This document shows, one piece after another, positions 5,811-9,311 of a DNA stretch of 9,311 bases. The notes under the pieces are model-generated. The model worked only from the letters and a program-made list of their open reading frames with translations, did no database searches and was not told the origin of the DNA. Both the position numbers and the translations under genes were made by a program. Numbering within the stretch: the stretch's first letter is position 1; every line of letters begins with the position of its first letter. Location of the stretch: the NCBI GenBank assembly GCA_002346305.1, contig DDZI01000080.1:1-9311 (forward strand), given 5' to 3'. The DNA comes from Actinobacteria bacterium UBA3012. GTDB taxonomy: Bacteria; Actinomycetota; Actinomycetes; Nanopelagicales; Nanopelagicaceae.

Positions 5811-8030
5811 ATGAGTGATGAGACCGGGAATAGCCCATTCCTTGATGGATTAAACCCTTCACAACGTGATGCGGTGGTTCACTCAGGTTCTCCCTTGTTG
5901 ATTGTGGCAGGAGCAGGCTCTGGAAAAACGCGCGTTCTCACCAATCGGATTGCTTACTTGCTTGCTGAATGTGGAGTTGCTCCATATGAAGTGATGGCAA
6001 TTACTTTTACAAATAAGGCCGCGGGTGAAATGCGCGAACGCGTAGCAACATTAGTTGGGCCAAGAGCTAGATCAATGTGGGTCACAACATTCCACTCTGC
6101 TTGCGTAAGAATTTTACGACAAGAAGCGTCAATCGCTGGATTCTCTTCATCTTTCTCAATTTATGATCAAGCAGATAGCGTTCGATTAGTTACATTAATT
6201 GGGAGAGATTTAAATTTAGATCCAAAGCGTTACCCGCCTCGCCAAATTGCAGCACTGATCAGTAACGCAAAAAATGAATTGATCGGACCCGCAGATTACA
6301 CAAACCAAGCAAAAACACATATCGAAGAAGTTGTTGCAGAATGTTACGGTCTTTATCAAAAACGTTTGCGTGATGCCAATGCTTTTGATTTTGATGATTT
6401 AATACTAAAAACAGTTGAAGTTCTTCAAAGATTTCCTGAGGCTAAAGCCAGATATCGCTCACGCTTCAGACATGTATTAGTCGATGAGTATCAAGATACA
6501 AACCATGCCCAATACATTTTGGTTCGCGAATTGGTTGGAACTGCGGCCGACGGCATCCAACCAGCTGAACTATGTGTTGTAGGTGACGCCGATCAATCTA
6601 TTTATGCATTTAGAGGCGCAACAATCAGAAATATCTTGCAATTCGAAGAAGATTATCCTTCTGCGCGCACTATTTTGCTTGAGCAAAATTATCGATCAAC
6701 TCAAAATATCTTAAGTGCTGCAAATGCAGTCATCACAAATAATGCGAGCCGTAAAGCTAAAAATCTTTGGTCAGATTCTGGTAACGGGGCGTTAATAACC
6801 GGATACGTTGCTGAAGATGAACGTGATGAAGCAGAGTTTGTTATGAATGAAATATTCCGTCTGCAAAATGAAAATATCTCTCAGCCTGGCGATACTGCAA
6901 TTTTCTATCGAACAAACTCGCAATCCCGTGCTTTTGAAGAAGTTTTTATGCGAAATACATTGCCATATAAAGTTGTTGGGGGAGTTCGTTTTTATGAGCG
7001 CAAGGAAGTTAGAGATTTTCTTGCATATTTAAGAGTTTTAGCAAATCCTTATGACGAGATCTCATTACGTCGAATTATTAACACTCCCAAAAGAGGAATC
7101 GGCGACAAAGCAATCGATGGTTTAGAACAGATGGGAATTCCACTTTGGGATGCTCTATTAACTGCAAAAGCTGCACCCGGTGCGACCGCTAGGGCAACAG
7201 CCGCAATTGAAGGTTTTGCGCAATTAATGCTTTCATTGCGCGACTTGGTTGAAGCAAATGTGCGCCCCTCAGTAATAGCCGAAGCGGTACTTGAACAAAG
7301 CAAACTTGGCGAAGAGTTATCAGATAGCGAAGATCCACAAGATGAAGCACGTCTTGAGAATTTGCAAGAGTTAGTTGCAGTTGCTCAGGAGTATGAAGAG
7401 GATGAGCGATTAGAGGGCGAAGAAGTTTCTATCGTTGGCTTTTTGGAAAGAGTTTCACTTGTTGCGGATTCAGATCAAATCCCTGATGGTGAAGACCATG
7501 GTGGAGTAGTTACCTTAATGACTTTGCATACTGCTAAAGGTTTAGAGTTCCCAACTGTTTTCTTAACTGGCATGGAAGAAAATGTCTTTCCACATTCCAG
7601 ATCACTAGGTGATCCAATTGAGATCGAGGAAGAGCGCAGACTTGCATATGTTGGGTTAACTCGCGCTCGAAAAAATCTGTATTTATCTCGAGCCAGTACA
7701 CGTTTTGCATTTGGAACTCCAACTTACAATTCCCCGTCAAGATTTTTAAGTGAAATTCCAGAAGAGATAATTGAATGGAAAGCTCCGGAAATTCGACTCA
7801 AATCAAAACCAAACCCAATGGTTGTGCCAACTGGAAAGCGAATAGCTTCTAGTTCCCAAAATACGGACTTAAATTTAGAAATTGGCGACCGCGTACTCCA
7901 TCAAACATTTGGGATGGGCACTGTAATTGCATTAAGTGGGGCAGAAGACAAGGCAGAAGCCACCATAAATTTTGGCACTTATGGGGATCGCCGGTTGTTG
8001 CTGCGGTACGCCCCCGTTGAAAAAATCTGA
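5811..8030 (+). CDS. pcrA: ATP-dependent 3'-5' DNA helicase PcrA/UvrD (UvrD1 type)
   Basis: This is a superfamily 1A helicase of 739 residues with all motifs in order: LNPSQRDAV with the Q-motif Gln18, Walker A AGAGSGKT (33-40), ITFTNKAAGEMRER, motif II VDEYQDTN (224-231), motif III GDADQSIYAFRG (258-269), motif IV EQNYRS (291-296), motif V TLHTAKGLEF (571-580) and motif VI YVGLTRAR (613-620). The C-terminus has a Tudor-like fold from GDRVLHQTFGMGTV (from residue 692) to LLLRYAPVEKI, which in PcrA proteins contacts RNA polymerase. Known roles are nucleotide excision repair, clearing replication-transcription conflicts and removing RecA. Length and C-terminus fit actinobacterial PcrA/UvrD1, with a slightly shorter N-terminus than the mycobacterial protein. 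The ATG at 5811 is the only start that leaves the Q-motif region intact. It lacks a Shine-Dalgarno sequence and may be read from a leaderless mRNA. The gene appears intact. Confidence 0.97.
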   Translation: MSDETGNSPFLDGLNPSQRDAVVHSGSPLLIVAGAGSGKTRVLTNRIAYLLAECGVAPYEVMAITFTNKAAGEMRERVATLVGPRARSMWVTTFHSACVRILRQEASIAGFSSSFSIYDQADSVRLVTLIGRDLNLDPKRYPPRQIAALISNAKNELIGPADYTNQAKTHIEEVVAECYGLYQKRLRDANAFDFDDLILKTVEVLQRFPEAKARYRSRFRHVLVDEYQDTNHAQYILVRELVGTAADGIQPAELCVVGDADQSIYAFRGATIRNILQFEEDYPSARTILLEQNYRSTQNILSAANAVITNNASRKAKNLWSDSGNGALITGYVAEDERDEAEFVMNEIFRLQNENISQPGDTAIFYRTNSQSRAFEEVFMRNTLPYKVVGGVRFYERKEVRDFLAYLRVLANPYDEISLRRIINTPKRGIGDKAIDGLEQMGIPLWDALLTAKAAPGATARATAAIEGFAQLMLSLRDLVEANVRPSVIAEAVLEQSKLGEELSDSEDPQDEARLENLQELVAVAQEYEEDERLEGEEVSIVGFLERVSLVADSDQIPDGEDHGGVVTLMTLHTAKGLEFPTVFLTGMEENVFPHSRSLGDPIEIEEERRLAYVGLTRARKNLYLSRASTRFAFGTPTYNSPSRFLSEIPEEIIEWKAPEIRLKSKPNPMVVPTGKRIASSSQNTDLNLEIGDRVLHQTFGMGTVIALSGAEDKAEATINFGTYGDRRLLLRYAPVEKI

Positions 8031-8081
8031 TTAATCCCACACGATTGGACTACCTCAACCCACTCGTGGCACGGTAGACCT

Positions 8082-8465
8082 ATGGCGATCAGAGTAGTTG
8101 TCGCAAAAGCTGGCCTAGATGGCCACGATCGGGGTGCGAAAGTAGTTGCCCGAGCTTTGCGAGATGCTGGATGCGAAGTTATCTACACCGGTCTTCATCA
8201 ATCACCAGAAGAGATCGTTGCAACTGCGCGTCAAGAAGATGCAGACGCAATCGGGCTATCAGTCCTATCTGGAGCACACTTAACAATCTTTGCGCGAATC
8301 ATGGAGTTACTTGAGTCACAGCCAATTTTGGTATTTGGTGGAGGGATCATCTCAGATGCGGATATCGCGAAATTGAAAGAGATGGGAGTCGCTCAGATTT
8401 TTACTCCGGGCGCCTCGACAACCGAAATTGCTGAATGGTTAAAAAGCGCGTTAGCAAATCACTAG
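8082..8465 (+). CDS. Stand-alone B12-binding subunit of an acyl-CoA mutase (MCM/ICM small-subunit type)
   Basis: The 127-residue protein is a single cobalamin-binding Rossmann domain. It has KAGLDGHDRG (9-18) with D13-x-H15-x-x-G18, where His15 is the lower axial cobalt ligand. GLSVLSGAH (58-66) contains the second nucleotide-loop motif, and VFGGGI (84-89) is the glycine turn near the end. This matches the C-terminal domain of methylmalonyl-CoA mutase or the free small subunit of isobutyryl-CoA mutase (IcmB). It must work with a separate large subunit that binds the acyl-CoA and is not in this window. The residues that set substrate choice are on that partner, so I leave the symbol blank. As I recall, an icmB-like gene also lies between pcrA and sucC in Streptomyces. 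The upstream 51-base gap has only a weak GGTAG before the ATG, so initiation may be weak or leaderless. sucC begins 22 bases after the stop. Confidence 0.92.
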   Translation: MAIRVVVAKAGLDGHDRGAKVVARALRDAGCEVIYTGLHQSPEEIVATARQEDADAIGLSVLSGAHLTIFARIMELLESQPILVFGGGIISDADIAKLKEMGVAQIFTPGASTTEIAEWLKSALANH

Positions 8466-8487
8466 GATTTAACACAGGGGGAAACAC

Positions 8488-9311
8488 ATGGATTTATTTG
8501 AATATCAAGCGCGCGACCTTTTTGAAGCTCACGGCATTCCGGTACTGCCAGCTCAAGTCGCTCGCACCCCAGAAGATGCGCGGTCTGCAGCAAAAACAAT
8601 TGGTGGCCGTGTTGTAATCAAAGCTCAAGTTAAAACTGGTGGCCGCGGAAAAGCTGGCGGAGTTAAAGTCGCTGAAAATTTAGATGAGGCTTTTGAAAAA
8701 GCAAGTGCAATTCTTGGGATGGACATCAAAGGTCACCGAGTAAATGCCGTAATGGTAGCCCAAGCCGCACCAATAGATTCTGAGTATTACTTGGCAATTT
8801 TGTTGGACAGAGCCCAACGATCCTTTTTGGTTATGGCTTCAGTTTCTGGCGGAATGGATATCGAAGAGGTTGCACATAAGACTCCAGAAAAACTTGCAAA
8901 AGTATTAGTTGATCCACTTAAAGGAATTGATCAAGCCCAAGCGATGGCAATCGCAACGCAAGCAGATTTCCCGGCAGATATTAGAGAGAGTGTTGCAACA
9001 GTTTTGCTAAATCTTTGGAAATGTTTTGTGGCAGAGGATGCGACTTTGGTGGAAATTAACCCACTTGTGAAAACTAATGATGGAAAAATAATTGCACTTG
9101 ATGGAAAAGTTACTTTTGATGACAATGCAATTTTTAGACATGCTGATCATGAAGCCTTAGTTGATCATGATGCAGCAGATCCGCTTGAAGCATTAGCAAA
9201 AGAAAAAGATTTAAACTATGTAAAACTTGACGGTGAAGTAGGCATCATCGGAAATGGTGCGGGACTTGTTATGAGCACACTAGATGTGGTGGCTTACGCA
9301 GGTGAAAAATT
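8488..9311 (+). CDS. sucC: Succinate-CoA ligase (ADP/GDP-forming) beta subunit, partial at right edge
   Basis: The frame is open from ATG 8488 to the window end, giving 274 codons, about 70% of the usual 385-395. With SucD it interconverts succinyl-CoA and succinate with phosphorylation of ADP or GDP in the TCA cycle. The N-terminus MDLFEYQARDLFEAHGIPV is typical. The ATP-grasp nucleotide site includes VIKAQVKTGGRGKAGGV (43-59). The Mg2+ site has Glu189 and Asn191 in VEINPLV and Asp205 in ALDGK. GNGAGLVMSTLD (256-267) begins the CoA-ligase domain. AGGGGGA (8476-8482) lies 5 bases before the ATG, a strong ribosome binding site. The gene follows the B12-binding mutase subunit by 22 bases, which links mutase-made succinyl-CoA with its use. 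sucD is expected just beyond the edge but is not seen. Confidence 0.97.
   Translation, partial: MDLFEYQARDLFEAHGIPVLPAQVARTPEDARSAAKTIGGRVVIKAQVKTGGRGKAGGVKVAENLDEAFEKASAILGMDIKGHRVNAVMVAQAAPIDSEYYLAILLDRAQRSFLVMASVSGGMDIEEVAHKTPEKLAKVLVDPLKGIDQAQAMAIATQADFPADIRESVATVLLNLWKCFVAEDATLVEINPLVKTNDGKIIALDGKVTFDDNAIFRHADHEALVDHDAADPLEALAKEKDLNYVKLDGEVGIIGNGAGLVMSTLDVVAYAGEK

Noticed and set aside
8031..8081. CCAC-TC-GTGG inverted repeat (8059-8068) as a pcrA terminator
   Set aside because: A 2-base loop is too tight for an RNA hairpin and no T-run follows. As a DNA site it is too short to call.
1..9311. CRISPR arrays, transposases, tRNA or rRNA genes, att sites, long tandem repeats
   Set aside because: None seen on reading both strands; every stretch over about 130 bases is accounted for by a conserved protein gene.

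Overview
The window looks like a piece of a streamlined, low-to-mid-GC actinomycete genome. The genes are clearly actinobacterial: a WhiD/WhiB3-type iron-sulfur regulator, the guaB-guaB3-guaA set, a PcrA/UvrD1 helicase with an actinobacterial C-terminal tail, and a stand-alone B12-binding mutase subunit just before sucC. The coding sequence, however, is AT-leaning (many AAA, TTA, ATT, GAA codons) and intergenic gaps are only about 2 to 130 bases. Freshwater Nanopelagicales (acI lineage) or a similar planktonic group is my best guess. This is inferred from composition and gene content, not from a database search.

Layout. At the left edge a WhiD/WhiB3-like gene runs leftward out of the window (1-170, minus). 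Across a 129-base divergent spacer containing a palindrome lies a MerR-type regulator with a cobalamin-binding C-terminal half (300-1187) that carries the W-x9-EH signature of CarH/LitR light sensors. Next comes a plus-strand purine block: guaB (1261-2373), encoding an IMP dehydrogenase that lacks the whole CBS/Bateman module; guaB3 (2396-3508), an IMPDH-related protein with His where IMPDH has its catalytic Cys; and guaA (3483-5042), GMP synthetase, overlapping guaB3. A PIG-L/LmbE-type deacetylase (5045-5770, minus) converges on guaA with its stop only 2 bases away, and is divergent from pcrA (5811-8030, plus). Then come a 127-residue B12-binding mutase small subunit (8082-8465) and the start of sucC (8488 to the right edge).

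How the genes fit together. GuaB and GuaA carry out IMP to XMP to GMP, so the middle is a guanine nucleotide operon. The MCM/ICM-type small subunit and SucC both belong to the propionyl/isobutyryl-CoA to succinyl-CoA to succinate end of metabolism. PcrA and the PIG-L deacetylase are maintenance functions. From memory, whiD-guaB-guaB3 and pcrA-(icmB-like)-sucC are each conserved neighbourhoods in larger actinomycete genomes, so this window resembles a compacted version of one ancestral region.

The most interesting points are the candidate B12/light sensor facing a WhiB-type redox regulator across a palindrome, and the Bateman-less housekeeping IMPDH. I found no mobile elements, CRISPR arrays, tRNA or rRNA genes.
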